From positions 1 through 42,363 of the forward strand of contig NZ_MAEL01000039.1 of assembly GCF_009933335.1 (NCBI RefSeq): 42,363 bases of DNA. Reading direction: 5' to 3'. The notes beneath the pieces are model-generated. The model saw only the letters and a program-made list of their open reading frames with translations. It did no database searches and was not told where the DNA came from. Within the stretch, counting starts at the first letter, position 1, and every line of letters starts with the position of its first letter. Source of the DNA: Candidatus Enterococcus willemsii. Lineage in GTDB: Bacteria > Bacillota > Bacilli > Lactobacillales > Enterococcaceae. Positions 1 to 10,567 of the stretch are shown here, piece after piece. Position numbers and translations under genes: made by a program.

Positions 1-39
1 ATTGATGGCTCGGATGTTTTAATCTTTAGAGAGTCATCC

Positions 40-2097
40 TCACTGAATAATCTGCAACGTACTCATAATGTTACGTAATTTATCCGCAACGGCTTGTAAA
101 TCATCGACATGTCCGACGAATTCTTCCATCGTTGCAAGAACTTCTTCTGAATTTGCAGAGACTTCTTGCGTACCAGCTGCATTTTCTTCCGTTGAAGCAG
201 ACATACTTTCTAGATTTTCTAAGACGGTATTTTGGATGCTGACGACTTGATTTGTCGCCATTTCCACTTCACGAATTCCTTGAATCATTGCAGTACTACG
301 TTTAAATACTTCTTCGGATGCAGAAATTGCTTGGTTGATTAATTGCGTTTGTTTTTCGCCGCCATCTAATGAACGGGAAGCTTGTTCAACCATTTCAATC
401 GATTGTCCTTGGATAGTTGAAATAATCGTTTCAATTTCTTTGGTTGAGCTTTTGCTTTGCTCAGCTAATTGACGAATCTCTGAAGCAACGACAGCAAAGC
501 CTTTACCAGATTCACCCGCACGAGCTGCTTCAATAGAGGCATTTAAAGCAAGTAAGTTTGTTTGGTAAGAAATATCATTAATGACATTAATAATTTGGTT
601 GATATCTTGAATACTTTGATTCATGCTTTCCATGTTGTGGACAAGTGTACTCATTTGGGTCATTTCAGCTTGCCAACTTGATTGGACTTCACCCATTACT
701 TGCATGCTTTGCTTATTAATTTGTGTGGACTCTTGTGATTGTTCATTCATCGTTGTGACATTCGTTGTTAATTCTTGAACGACATCAGATAATTGATGCA
801 ATTGAGAAACGCTGCGTTCTGTTTCTTCTGCTTGAGTACTAGTCACTTCAGCAATCCCAGTAATTGTTTCGGTAACTTCACTAGCTGCAGAACTTGTTTG
901 TTGAGAAAGTTCGAATAAAGAAGAAGACATTTCGGCAACATGATTACTTTCTTGCGTGACCAATTCAACTAAGCTACCAGTTGAATCAATCATATCGTTA
1001 TAACTATCGGCCATGCGATGGATTTCTGTCCCATGTGCATCTGGATAGACGTAATTTCGTGCGTTTTCTCTTAAGTTCCAGAAGCTTGTATGTTTTTGTT
1101 TGGTTGGTATTTTACGGTAGATTTTATTCCCCATTTCAGCAAATAATTCCATAAATACCGAGATAATTTCGCGAATTGCAATTCGAACGATAAAAGAGAA
1201 AAGTAGAATAAGTACAAAAACCACGATAGCAACAGCAAGTGTAGATAAAAGAAGAGCTCTTGTTTCGGTTGTATATTCATTGTCGCGAATCGTTGCAAAA
1301 GCCCAACTATTACTGTCTTTTTCACCACGATTGTAATAAATGCTTGCCATATCGTTGTCAGAAGTAGCTTCTAAGCTCGCTTCATTTTCTGTTGCGTTCA
1401 TAATTTGATCATAGAGTGGATCGTCAGAAATATCAACACCTACTCGTTCAGGATTAACATCAGCGATAATAATCCCATCTTTAGAAACTAAGGTAACATA
1501 TCCTGTCCGACCGATAGCTAGTTCTTTCAATAATCCAGTAACATTTTGGTAAGACACATCCAGTGTTAACACGCCTTTAGTACCGTCTTTGTTAGTGACA
1601 ACTTTGGAAATGGTATTAACGAACTCACCTGTTTTGATATCTTGGTAGGGAGTAGACCAGATAGACGCCCCATTTTCAGCCATAGCATCTTTGAACCACG
1701 GGCGCTCGGTTGCTTGATAATCTGCTGGTAATTCATTGGTTGCAATGGCTTGACCATCTTCTGTAGCGAAGGTCATTGTTAAAATATTGGTATCCCCAGC
1801 CATAGCTGTGCGCATGACGTTGCGAATATCAGTTAAATTAAATTTATTCTTAAATGCGTCTAATTCAGCAGTTGCTTCTAGTCTGGATTGAGCATTATTT
1901 AATAAATTGTCTTTTTCTTTTAAGACAGCTTGCGTGCCACTTACTTGACTGACTAGATTGCGTTCTTCTAACAAGTTATTCGAAATTGAAAAAGAACTCA
2001 ATAACGTAGCAATCATTGGTAGTAATGCAATCAAAACCAAAACAGAAAGAATAAGTGTTCCGATACTTTTTTGTTTGCCATTTTTTTGTAACTTCAT
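40..2097 (-). CDS. Methyl-accepting chemotaxis protein (dCache sensor)
   Basis: A 685-residue transmembrane chemoreceptor. It would sense a small ligand outside the cell and control CheA through CheW. A first membrane helix lies at about residues 13-37 and a periplasmic-type double Cache region at about 45-275, with the typical stretch that includes RPWFKDA and ends in a [10 protein letters not shown] segment. A second helix follows at about 280-308. The cytoplasmic signalling domain (about 370-685) carries the hairpin-tip motif [16 protein letters not shown] followed by [18 protein letters not shown]. The HAMP region is poorly conserved, with only a second-half-like stretch ([15 protein letters not shown]). 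GGAGAG precedes the ATG by about 6 nt. No che or flagellar gene is in the window, but a sigma-28-like promoter sits 60 nt upstream, which supports a role in motility. The ligand cannot be predicted. Confidence 0.95.
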   Translation of the reverse strand: MKLQKNGKQKSIGTLILSVLVLIALLPMIATLLSSFSISNNLLEERNLVSQVSGTQAVLKEKDNLLNNAQSRLEATAELDAFKNKFNLTDIRNVMRTAMAGDTNILTMTFATEDGQAIATNELPADYQATERPWFKDAMAENGASIWSTPYQDIKTGEFVNTISKVVTNKDGTKGVLTLDVSYQNVTGLLKELAIGRTGYVTLVSKDGIIIADVNPERVGVDISDDPLYDQIMNATENEASLEATSDNDMASIYYNRGEKDSNSWAFATIRDNEYTTETRALLLSTLAVAIVVFVLILLFSFIVRIAIREIISVFMELFAEMGNKIYRKIPTKQKHTSFWNLRENARNYVYPDAHGTEIHRMADSYNDMIDSTGSLVELVTQESNHVAEMSSSLFELSQQTSSAASEVTETITGIAEVTSTQAEETERSVSQLHQLSDVVQELTTNVTTMNEQSQESTQINKQSMQVMGEVQSSWQAEMTQMSTLVHNMESMNQSIQDINQIINVINDISYQTNLLALNASIEAARAGESGKGFAVVASEIRQLAEQSKSSTKEIETIISTIQGQSIEMVEQASRSLDGGEKQTQLINQAISASEEVFKRSTAMIQGIREVEMATNQVVSIQNTVLENLESMSASTEENAAGTQEVSANSEEVLATMEEFVGHVDDLQAVADKLRNIMSTLQIIQ

Positions 2098-2157
2098 GAT
2101 TTCTCTCCATTTCTATTCTATAGTGAGGTGTAGCTCAAAAAGCCACCCAATCATTTT

Positions 2158-2184
2158 CTATCGGCTACTATTGAGAGAAATTTA
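2158..2184 (-). promoter_or_regulatory. Sigma-28 (SigD/FliA)-type promoter of the chemoreceptor gene
   Basis: On the minus strand the sequence is TAAA, exactly 15 nt, then GCCGATAG. The known Bacillus SigD consensus is TAAA-N15-GCCGATAT, so 11 of 12 defined positions match. The start codon is about 60 nt downstream. Chemoreceptor genes are classic SigD targets. Promoter activity is inferred from the match. Confidence 0.8.
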
Positions 2185-2198
2185 AGAAAAATAAAAAA

Positions 2199-2223
2199 AT
2201 AGAGGACAATTTTTGCCCTCTAT
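2199..2223 (-). terminator. Rho-independent terminator of the flavin reductase gene
   Basis: ATAGAGG (2199-2205) pairs with CCTCTAT (2217-2223) around an 11-nt loop. On the minus strand it is followed directly by a run of seven T. It lies 10 nt beyond the stop of the upstream flavoprotein gene and separates it from the chemoreceptor promoter. Confidence 0.85.
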
Positions 2224-2233
2224 CCAATCAAAT

Positions 2234-3748
2234 TTATTTTTGTGTAAACTCTGTTGCTTTGGCACCAGCTTGACGCCCAAAAATGATAATATCGGCTACA
2301 GCATTTCCACCGATACGATTATTTCCATGAAGACCACCTGTTAATTCTCCAGCTGCATATAAACCAGGAATAGCTTTGTTGTCTTTAGATAGAACTTCGG
2401 TATTGGTATTAATTTTTACACCACCCATTGTGTGGTGAATACCAGGAGCGATTTGAATCGCGTAGAAAGGACCTTCTGTTAAATCATAATCCATTGCCGT
2501 TTCGCGACCGAATTCAGCATCTTTTTTATCAGCAACAGCTTGGTTCCAAGTATCTAATGTGGCTTTCAAATCAGCTTCAGGAACGTTGATTTTTTTCGCT
2601 AATTCCTCAATTGTGGCACCTTCTTCTACAACACCTTGCTCTTTGTAGAAATCAACTTGTTTGGCCCGTGTTGCTAACGCATTGTCAAAAATTAAATACG
2701 CATAATGTTCAGGAAGAGCTGTTTCAGCAGCAGATACTTTATCGCGTGTTTCTAATTCGTTGAAGAAGCGTTTGCCTTGTTGGTTGACTAAAATCGCACC
2801 TTCACCACGAACCGTTTCACTAATCAGCATGCCATTTTTTTGAATAACAGTTGGATGCACTTGGATTTGATCCATATCAACCGTTTGTCCGCCTAAATCT
2901 TCAATCATCTTAATACCATCGCCAGTACTACCTTCAGAATTGGTACTAACGTAGCCTTTTAAGTCAGGGCGATGTTTGGTAATTAGTTCTTCGTTCGAAC
3001 CAAAACCACCAGTTGTCACAACGACTGCATCAGCAGAAATTGTCTTTTCTTCTCCAGCAATTTTGACAGTGACACCATTTACACGGCCATCTTTTTCATT
3101 GATTGCTGTAACGTCTGCATTGACAAATAATGGAATTTCTCGTTCATGGACGTTGCGAATTAACCCATCTACTAAATAGCCACCAACAGCTGAACCATCT
3201 GTTGGGCGATGAATTCGTTTGACACTCGCACCACCACTATAGCTAATATTGTCTAAGGTAATTCCCATGTTATCCAACCAGTCAATTGCGTCAGCCGAAT
3301 GATCGACAAAGTAACGCAATAATTCTTGGTCATTAGTTTCTTGTCCACCTTTAAGTGTATCGTCAAAGAAGGTATCGTTACTATCTTCAATTCCTTGTTC
3401 TTTTTGGAATTTTGTTTCAGAGGCATTCATTCCTCCTGAAGACTTTAATGTATTTCCACCAGCAATGGGCATTTTTTCTAAAACAACTGGATTCGCGCCA
3501 TCTTCTTTAGCTTGAATTGCTGCGGCCATACCGGCACCACCCGCACCGATGATAATGACGTCGTAGCTATCTTTTAATTCAGTTGGATCCGTATATTCTT
3601 GTTGCGAAGCACCCGAAGTGGCATCAGAACTGGATGTAGCTGTTTTTTCAGATGTAGCTGTTGTTTCTGCTGTCGGATTGTTACTTCCACACGCTGCTAG
3701 TAACAAAGCAGAGGTCAGCAATACGGCATGACGTAATATTTTTTTCAT
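2234..3748 (-). CDS. Secreted lipoprotein flavin reductase, fumarate reductase family
   Basis: A 504-residue FAD-dependent reductase of the fumarate/urocanate reductase family, predicted to act outside the cell as a lipoprotein. I start it at the ATG at 3748, because GGAGGG lies 6 nt before it; an ATG 30 nt upstream has no such site. Residues 1-20 form a lipoprotein signal ending in LLLAAC (lipidated Cys20). A Ser/Thr-rich linker follows, then the FAD fold begins with DVIIIGAGGAGMAAA. Residues typical of soluble fumarate reductases are present: QVHPT, SETVRGEGA, the TRDK arginine that donates the proton, HHTMGGV and GNNRIGGNA. There is no separate FMN_bind domain, yet the linker holds DATSGAS (residues 42-48), which resembles an ApbE flavinylation site. 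It could serve as an extracellular electron acceptor enzyme. Fumarate, urocanate or acrylate-like substrates cannot be told apart here. Confidence 0.9.
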   Translation of the reverse strand: MKKILRHAVLLTSALLLAACGSNNPTAETTATSEKTATSSSDATSGASQQEYTDPTELKDSYDVIIIGAGGAGMAAAIQAKEDGANPVVLEKMPIAGGNTLKSSGGMNASETKFQKEQGIEDSNDTFFDDTLKGGQETNDQELLRYFVDHSADAIDWLDNMGITLDNISYSGGASVKRIHRPTDGSAVGGYLVDGLIRNVHEREIPLFVNADVTAINEKDGRVNGVTVKIAGEEKTISADAVVVTTGGFGSNEELITKHRPDLKGYVSTNSEGSTGDGIKMIEDLGGQTVDMDQIQVHPTVIQKNGMLISETVRGEGAILVNQQGKRFFNELETRDKVSAAETALPEHYAYLIFDNALATRAKQVDFYKEQGVVEEGATIEELAKKINVPEADLKATLDTWNQAVADKKDAEFGRETAMDYDLTEGPFYAIQIAPGIHHTMGGVKINTNTEVLSKDNKAIPGLYAAGELTGGLHGNNRIGGNAVADIIIFGRQAGAKATEFTQK

Positions 3749-3957
3749 AGTAAACCCTCCAAAAATAAATAATTTCATACATAGTATAAACTATCACAAA
3801 GTTTTTGGATAGTATTTTGTGAATGTTTTATCTTTTTTATTTGTTGTAAAATAAAGTTTTTTTTACTATTTCATCATTTTTTATGATAGAAGGTGAAAAA
3901 AGGTACAATTGTAAGACATATTGAAAAAAGCAAGCATTCAAATCATTTTGTTTTTAG

Positions 3958-3986
3958 TTGCATTCCTTAAATTTTATGTTTATAAT
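3958..3986 (+). promoter_or_regulatory. Sigma-A promoter of the manganese transporter operon
   Basis: TTGCAT (3958-3963), a 17-nt spacer and a perfect TATAAT (3981-3986). Transcription would begin near 3993, just ahead of the palindromic operator. The remaining 250 or so bases between this operon and the divergent flavoprotein gene are AT-rich and show no further gene. Confidence 0.75.
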
Positions 3987-4000
3987 ACACTTAAATTAAT

Positions 4001-4018
4001 TTTTAGGCATGCCGAAAA
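4001..4018 (+). promoter_or_regulatory. DtxR/MntR-family operator
   Basis: TTTTAGGCATGCCGAAAA is an 18-nt palindrome with one mismatched pair and a perfect GGCATGCC core. It overlaps the start of the predicted transcript, where a bound repressor would block initiation. DtxR-family Mn regulators (EfaR/MntR/ScaR) control manganese importers from such sites. Assignment to a specific regulator is inference. Confidence 0.65.
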
Positions 4019-4035
4019 CAAAAAGGAGGAGCACT

Positions 4036-4767
4036 ATGATTCAATTTGAAAATATCAGCGCAAGTTATGATGGTAAAACAAAAGTAATTGAAGAGATTAC
4101 TTTTTCAATCAATCAGCCAGCAATTATTGGCATCATCGGACCAAATGGGGCAGGAAAATCAACCTTTATTAAAGCTGCATTGCATTTAATTTCGTCAACA
4201 GGAACGACTTTAATGGACGGTCAGCCATTGAAAGAAGTACAAAAGCAAATTGCTTATGTTGAACAAAAAACAGCAATTGACCATACATTTCCAATTACGG
4301 TCAAGGAATGTGTATCGTTGGGACTCTATCCAGGGAAAAAGATGTTACAACGACTGACAAAACAAGATTGGGAAAAAGTGGCACAAGCATTAGATTTAGT
4401 GCAAATGTCTGAATTTAGTGAACGACAAATTGGCGAACTATCTGGTGGGCAATTTCAACGTGTGTTAATTGCACGTAGTTTTGTACAAGAAGCGCAATAT
4501 ATCTTTTTAGATGAACCTTTTGTAGGTATTGACGCAACTAGTGAAGGGATTATTATGACGATTTTACGAAAACTACAAGCAGCCGGAAAAACTATTTTTA
4601 TTGTGCATCATGATTTAAGCAAGGTGGATACTTATTTTGATGAAGTGGTGATTTTGAATCATCAATTGATTGCTTATGGACCGGTCGCAACAACTTTTAC
4701 AGAGCGAAATTTACGCCAAGCATTTGGTGATTCAATTTTTGTGAAAGGAGAGGTGGCAAATGATTAG
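4036..4767 (+). CDS. Manganese ABC transporter ATPase
   Basis: A 243-residue ATP-binding subunit that drives uptake of divalent metal, most likely Mn2+ given the ligands in the partner protein. The start is the ATG at 4036 behind AAGGAGG; an upstream in-frame ATG at 4009 lies inside the operator and lacks a ribosome-binding site. Visible motifs are Walker [10 protein letters not shown], signature [14 protein letters not shown], Walker [13 protein letters not shown] and the switch histidine in IVHHD. This is the layout of the MntB/ZnuC/EfaC family. The stop overlaps the next gene by 8 nt, so the two are translationally coupled. Transcription probably starts at the promoter near 3990 under a DtxR-like repressor. 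The gene order matches efaC-efaB-efaA of E. faecalis. Confidence 0.93.
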   Translation: MIQFENISASYDGKTKVIEEITFSINQPAIIGIIGPNGAGKSTFIKAALHLISSTGTTLMDGQPLKEVQKQIAYVEQKTAIDHTFPITVKECVSLGLYPGKKMLQRLTKQDWEKVAQALDLVQMSEFSERQIGELSGGQFQRVLIARSFVQEAQYIFLDEPFVGIDATSEGIIMTILRKLQAAGKTIFIVHHDLSKVDTYFDEVVILNHQLIAYGPVATTFTERNLRQAFGDSIFVKGEVAND

Positions 4768-6511
4768 TAACTTTATTGATGGACTAATGAATTATCACTT
4801 TTTACAAAATGCTTTAATTACTTCTGTGGCTATTGGTGTCGTAGCAGGAGCAATTGGCTGTTTTATTATTTTACGGGGCATGTCTTTAATGGGGGATGCA
4901 ATTTCGCATGCTGTCTTACCTGGCGTCGCATTGTCTTACATTTTGGGTGTCAACTTCTTTATCGGTGCAATTATTTTTGGCTTGTTGGCATCAGTATTAA
5001 TTACGTATATTTCACAAAATAGTGTTATCAAAAGTGATACAGCTATTGGGATTACGTTTAGTTCGTTTCTAGCATTAGGTGTTATTTTAATTGGTGTTGC
5101 TAACAGCTCAACAGATTTATTCCATATTCTCTTTGGGAATGTGTTAGCTGTGCAAGATTCAGATAAGTGGATTACTTTAATTATCACGGTCGTGGTATTA
5201 GGTCTAGTTGCCTTATTTTTCCGTCCGTTATTGATTACATCATTCGATCCGATGATGGCAAAAGCATTTGGAATGAAAGTTGAACGATACCACTATTTAT
5301 TAATGATGTTGTTGACACTTGTTTCAGTGACTGCGATGCAAAGTGTTGGAACAATTCTAGTGGTTGCTATGTTAGTAACACCTGCTGCGACAGCTTATCT
5401 TTTTACCAAACGTTTAAGTCAAATGGTGTTACTCTCTTCATTTTTAGGTGGTCTGTCCTCAGTCATTGGTTTGTTTATTGGGTATAGCTTCAATATTGCT
5501 GCTGGTTCAAGTATTGTGTTAACCGCCGCTGTCTTATTTGTTTTAGGTTTCTTATTGTCACCGAAACAACAAGCGAAACATGGGAAAAAAGTCTGGGGGA
5601 TTGCCGCACTTGTTATTGGACTTGTTGCCGGTGGTATTGCCTTATACGCTGATTCCCATGCTGTAGAAGAGAACGATAAATTACAGGTCGTTGTGACTAA
5701 CTCGATTCTAAAAGATATGACGGAAGAAATTGCCGGCGATGTCATTGATTTGCATAGTATCGTGCCAGTTGGTAAAGATCCACACGAGTATGAACCTTTA
5801 CCCGAGGATATTCAAAAAGCAACCGATGCGGATCTTTTGTTTTACAACGGTCTAAATTTAGAAACGGGTGGAAATGCGTGGTTCACGAAACTCATGAACA
5901 ATGCGCAGAAAATAGTCAACGAAGATTATTTTGCGGTCAGTGACGGCGTGGATGTCTTGTATTTAGAAGACGAAGAAGCTGGAAAAGAAGACCCTCATGC
6001 TTGGTTAAATTTAGAAAATGGTATCATTTATGCAGAGAATATTGCGAAACAATTAAGCGAAAAAGATCCTGAACATGCCCAACTCTATCAGGAGAATTTA
6101 GAAAAATATACGCAAAAATTACATGCGCTTGACCAAGAAGCCAAAGCCAAGTTTGCTCAGATTCCAGAAAATCGCAAACTAATTGTCACGAGTGAAGGTT
6201 GCTTCAAGTATTTTTCTAAAGCATACGGTGTTCCATCGGCTTACATTTGGGAAATCAACACAGAAGAAGAAGGAACCCCTGACCAAATTCGTTTACTTGT
6301 CGATCGATTAAAAGGATTGGATGTCCAAAGTCTTTTTGTCGAAAGTAGTGTGAACCCGAAACCTATGCAAAGTGTGGCTAAAGATACTGGAATTCCTATT
6401 CATGCTGAAATTTTCACCGATTCTGTCGCAGAAGCAGGGAATGAAGGCGATAGCTACTATGCGATGATGAAATGGAATTTAGAGAAGATTTATGAAGGAT
6501 TAACAGAATAA
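4760..6511 (+). CDS. Fused Mn2+ ABC permease and substrate-binding protein
   Basis: A 583-residue protein with two normally separate subunits in one frame. Residues 1 to about 272 form an ABC-3 permease with hydrophobic helices and the motifs [17 protein letters not shown] and [20 protein letters not shown] further helix at about 277-297 looks like a former signal peptide ([20 protein letters not shown]), with Tyr-Ala where a lipobox Cys would be expected. Residues about 305-583 form a cluster A-I metal-binding protein. Its ligands are His342 (DPHEYEP), His413 (DPHAWLN), Glu479 (TSEG) and Asp554 (FTDS). Their spacing of 71, 66 and 75 is almost identical to the PsaA set 67/139/205/280, which favours Mn2+ over Zn2+. 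The binding domain would be tethered outside the membrane. No internal stop or second ribosome-binding site is evident. An assembly error that removed a stop codon is the main alternative. Confidence 0.92.
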   Translation: MISNFIDGLMNYHFLQNALITSVAIGVVAGAIGCFIILRGMSLMGDAISHAVLPGVALSYILGVNFFIGAIIFGLLASVLITYISQNSVIKSDTAIGITFSSFLALGVILIGVANSSTDLFHILFGNVLAVQDSDKWITLIITVVVLGLVALFFRPLLITSFDPMMAKAFGMKVERYHYLLMMLLTLVSVTAMQSVGTILVVAMLVTPAATAYLFTKRLSQMVLLSSFLGGLSSVIGLFIGYSFNIAAGSSIVLTAAVLFVLGFLLSPKQQAKHGKKVWGIAALVIGLVAGGIALYADSHAVEENDKLQVVVTNSILKDMTEEIAGDVIDLHSIVPVGKDPHEYEPLPEDIQKATDADLLFYNGLNLETGGNAWFTKLMNNAQKIVNEDYFAVSDGVDVLYLEDEEAGKEDPHAWLNLENGIIYAENIAKQLSEKDPEHAQLYQENLEKYTQKLHALDQEAKAKFAQIPENRKLIVTSEGCFKYFSKAYGVPSAYIWEINTEEEGTPDQIRLLVDRLKGLDVQSLFVESSVNPKPMQSVAKDTGIPIHAEIFTDSVAEAGNEGDSYYAMMKWNLEKIYEGLTE

Positions 6512-6518
6512 ACAAAAA

Positions 6519-6544
6519 GACGAGCCTGATTATTCAGGCTCGTC
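6519..6544 (-). terminator. Terminator overlapping the end of the phosphoesterase gene
   Basis: GACGAGCCTG and CAGGCTCGTC form a perfect 10-bp stem with a 6-nt loop. On the minus strand a TTTTTGTT tail follows, so it terminates the phosphoesterase gene, whose stop codon lies in the loop. The stem can also form in the plus transcript of the manganese operon, but its plus-strand tail is weak. Confidence 0.85.
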
Positions 6545-7384
6545 TTGTGCTAAATGATAATAAATAATTTCTGGGGGAGCGCCAAAGCGAATGGGTAAGA
6601 CAGTTGTTCCTAAACCTTGATTGACAGACAGCAACGTTTTTTCTGTCAGAAGATAAAGTCCTCTTGTATAGTGAATAGCGCCAGGATGTTTGAAATGAAC
6701 AAAGGGTAGGCGAACTTGGCCGCCATGACTATGACCAGCTAAAATTAAATCGTATGCTTCTGGTAGCTCAATATTTTTGACACTATCTGGTTCGTGAATG
6801 AGCAAGAGGTGCCAATCGGCAGCTGTTCGCGCGAATTTATAATTAGGTTTACCATGTAAGGCATCGTCAGTTCCCGAAATAGCGATAGATATGTTTTCAT
6901 TTGCACCAAAAAATTGTTGATTTTTCAATAAGATAAAATCACTTTCTTTAAATACTTCTGCGATAAAATATTCGCCATTTTCTTTATAATCATGATTGCC
7001 AAGAATAGCAAATTTTCCCATAGGTGCGGATAGTTTCGTTAGCTTTTCAATTAATGACTTTGTATAACGATGTGGCCAATTTTTGTAATTGTCTACTAAA
7101 TCTCCAGTAAAAACAATCATATCTGGAGATTGTTGTAAAATCGAACGAATAATGGCGTTCATTCGTCGTGGATGATAGCTTCTTGAAAAGTGCGTATCAC
7201 TAATATGTGCAATCGTCACATCAGTTTTGTTACGATATAAATCGTAAGCGTTGGAAATATCCAAAACATGTAGTTTGTTTTTTCGAATAAAATAATGCTT
7301 TTTCTTTAATCGGCGAGGCTCAATGACAAGCATATAAAACAGGCAGAGAACACATAGAATAAGTATTCCGTAAAGTATGTACAT
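6530..7384 (-). CDS. Membrane-anchored metallophosphoesterase (YkuE-like)
   Basis: A 284-residue calcineurin-type phosphoesterase with one N-terminal membrane helix (about residues 2-24), so the catalytic domain is anchored at the membrane. I choose the ATG at 7384: AAGGAGG lies 11 nt before it, and the longer reading from a TTG at 7408 would place that site inside the gene. Metal-binding motifs appear in family order: ISDTHFSR (D-x-H), FTGDLVD, LGNHD, a histidine in LLIHEPD, and AGHSHGGQ. These are the five blocks of the di-metal site in YkuE/YpbG-type enzymes. The substrate is not known for most members; lipid or nucleotide phosphoesters are possible. It is apparently a single gene with its own terminator. 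It has no functional link to its neighbours that I can see. Confidence 0.92.
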   Translation of the reverse strand: MYILYGILILCVLCLFYMLVIEPRRLKKKHYFIRKNKLHVLDISNAYDLYRNKTDVTIAHISDTHFSRSYHPRRMNAIIRSILQQSPDMIVFTGDLVDNYKNWPHRYTKSLIEKLTKLSAPMGKFAILGNHDYKENGEYFIAEVFKESDFILLKNQQFFGANENISIAISGTDDALHGKPNYKFARTAADWHLLLIHEPDSVKNIELPEAYDLILAGHSHGGQVRLPFVHFKHPGAIHYTRGLYLLTEKTLLSVNQGLGTTVLPIRFGAPPEIIYYHLAQDEPE

Positions 7385-7504
7385 GTGGGGATAGGCCTCC
7401 TTTGCCAATCATAAGTTATCTATGTATAGAATAGAGGATTGTCGTTAAAAAAGCAATCGAACAAAAACTTAAAAATGTAGGTATCAGACAGTAGAGACAT
7501 AAAA

Positions 7505-7531
7505 ACTACTAGAAAAAATCTTTCTAGTAGT
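7505..7531 (-). terminator. Terminator of the 214-residue membrane protein gene
   Basis: ACTACTAGAAA (7505-7515) pairs perfectly with TTTCTAGTAGT (7521-7531) around AAATC. On the minus strand the stem is followed by TTTTTATG. It lies 7 nt past the stop of the gene at 7539. Confidence 0.85.
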
Positions 7532-7538
7532 TGAATAA

Positions 7539-8183
7539 TTATCTCATTTTTTTGCTTAAACGAGTTGCTTTTTTTCTTTTTGAAGGAAGTAAAAACAAGA
7601 AGCAGTCGTAAGGCAAGCTGACCAATGACCACGCCAAGCCTTTACTAGATGGTTGCTCTTGATAGACACCTCGGATAAGGAAGTGTAAAGCCATTAAACC
7701 TATACCACTGGCTAGAAGTGAAAACCATGTTGTTTGACCAAAGTCAAAGAAACGTAAAGCAACTAAAAGCATTGGATACAAGTAGAAAAATGCCGCAGTC
7801 AGACCAAAACGCCAGTTACGTGTTAATTGATAGAGACTTAAGAAAAAGAACACTGCCGACAAAAGCATCCCTAATGGTGGGAATAAACCAACTAAGAACG
7901 AATAGACAATGCCAAATAATATCATGCCTGGACCTTTAATTAGAGCAGTAATAACAGTAAATATGCCAATAACTAGTAATTGTTGAGGGAAACTAGCAAA
8001 TGTCAATAAGCCAAAAACAGCTAACAATAACCAATGTGTCAATGTATTGACTTGATTTTTTTCAGATACGTTGCGACGAAACTGGGCAAATTCAGGAAAA
8101 TCTCTTTGAAAAGAAGTTGCTTGTGTATGCGCCTGTTTTTTACGTCGAGCATAAAAATGATATTGTGTTCGTAAACGTTCCAT
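7539..8183 (-). CDS. Membrane protein of unknown function
   Basis: A 214-residue protein I cannot assign to a family. Residues 1-50 are polar and basic (an RRKK cluster and many Gln/Arg). Four to six hydrophobic segments follow between about residues 50 and 170. A second hydrophobic stretch near 183-197 precedes a strongly basic tail, LPSKRKKATRLSKKMR. Positive charge at both ends suggests that N- and C-termini are cytoplasmic. AAGGAG precedes the ATG by about 9 nt, so the start is secure. It is transcribed alone, divergently from tatD, and ends at a strong hairpin. No motif suggests a transporter or enzyme. Confidence 0.8.
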   Translation of the reverse strand: MERLRTQYHFYARRKKQAHTQATSFQRDFPEFAQFRRNVSEKNQVNTLTHWLLLAVFGLLTFASFPQQLLVIGIFTVITALIKGPGMILFGIVYSFLVGLFPPLGMLLSAVFFFLSLYQLTRNWRFGLTAAFFYLYPMLLVALRFFDFGQTTWFSLLASGIGLMALHFLIRGVYQEQPSSKGLAWSLVSLPYDCFLFLLPSKRKKATRLSKKMR

Positions 8184-8291
8184 TTGAAATCACTCCTTGT
8201 ATATTAGTATAAAAAAAGTAATGAAGAAATGTATCCAACTAAAGGCGGATGTTTTCCTACATCTTAAGCAGAAAAAAAGAAGGTTTCCTCG

Positions 8292-8320
8292 TTTATGAAA
8301 TAGCAAAAATGTGCTATTGT
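8292..8320 (+). promoter_or_regulatory. Probable promoter of the tatD-rnmV-ksgA operon
   Basis: An extended -10 element TGCTATTGT (8312-8320) lies 17 nt downstream of a weak -35, TTTATG (8292-8297). It is 27 nt upstream of the tatD start. The -35 match is poor, so confidence is moderate. Confidence 0.45.
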
Positions 8321-8347
8321 AGACGAGAGTACTAGGAGGAAGAAAAG

Positions 8348-9114
8348 ATGATTTTTGATTCACATACGCATTTAAATGCAGAACAATTTAATGACGATAT
8401 TCCAGAAACAATTACCCGTGCCAATGAATTAGGCGTGACCGAAATGGCGGTGGTTGGTTTTGACTACCCAACGATTGAGAAATCACTGGCTTTAAGCCAA
8501 GCATACAAAGATATTTATAGCATTATCGGCTGGCATCCAACTGAAGCGGGAAGCTACGACAAAGAAGCGGAAGCCTTTATTCAAAGCCATTTAGAAAATC
8601 CCAAAGTTGTCACATATGGTGAAATTGGCTTAGATTACTATTGGATGGAAGATCCCAAAGATGTCCAAGAAAAAGTTTTTCGCCGACAAATTGCCATTGC
8701 GAAAGAACATAAATTACCGATTAGTATCCATATGCGGGATGCAGTAGAGGATACCTATCGTATTTTGAAAGACGAAGATGTGCGTGATATTGGTGGGATT
8801 ATGCATAGCTTTGGTAGCGATGATGAATGGGCAAGAAAATTCTTAGATCTAGGTATGCACCTATCATTCAGTGGTGTGGTGACCTTCAAAAAAGCTTTAG
8901 AAGTCCAAGAATCAGCGAAAATTGTACCAATGGATAAATTATTGGTTGAAACGGATGCTCCTTATTTAGCACCAGTTCCATATCGTGGCAAACGCAATGA
9001 ACCAGGGTACACACGTTATGTTGTCGAGAAAATTGCTGAATTACGTGAGTTGCCTTTTGAAGAAGTAGCCAAACAAACAACTATCAATGCTCATCAATTA
9101 TTTGGAATCCAATC

Positions 9115-9118
<4 letters not shown>
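8348..9118 (+). CDS. tatD: TatD-family metal-dependent DNase
   Basis: A 256-residue TIM-barrel hydrolase of the TatD/YcfH/YabD family, a cytoplasmic metal-dependent 3'-5' exonuclease implicated in DNA repair. Metal-site motifs are present: SHTHLN near the N-terminus, GEIGLDYY with the bridging Glu, ISIHMRDA, a histidine in [10 protein letters not shown] and [10 protein letters not shown] near the C-terminus. Length is normal. AGGAGG precedes the ATG by 9 nt. The last codons overlap the start of rnmV by 4 nt (ATGA). The tatD-rnmV-ksgA order is widespread in Firmicutes, which makes the call firm. Confidence 0.95.
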
Positions 9119-10565
<1,447 letters not shown>

Positions 10566-10567
10566 TT

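Noticed and set aside
1071-1328. Open frame of 85 codons inside the chemoreceptor gene
   Set aside because: It is a shadow in another frame of a clearly coding gene and has no ribosome-binding site or recognisable motif.
3795-3824. TCACAA and TTGTGA arms upstream of the flavoprotein gene, considered as a Rex site
   Set aside because: Rex sites have TTGTGA first and a 6-nt gap; here the arms are in the reverse order and about 20 nt apart.
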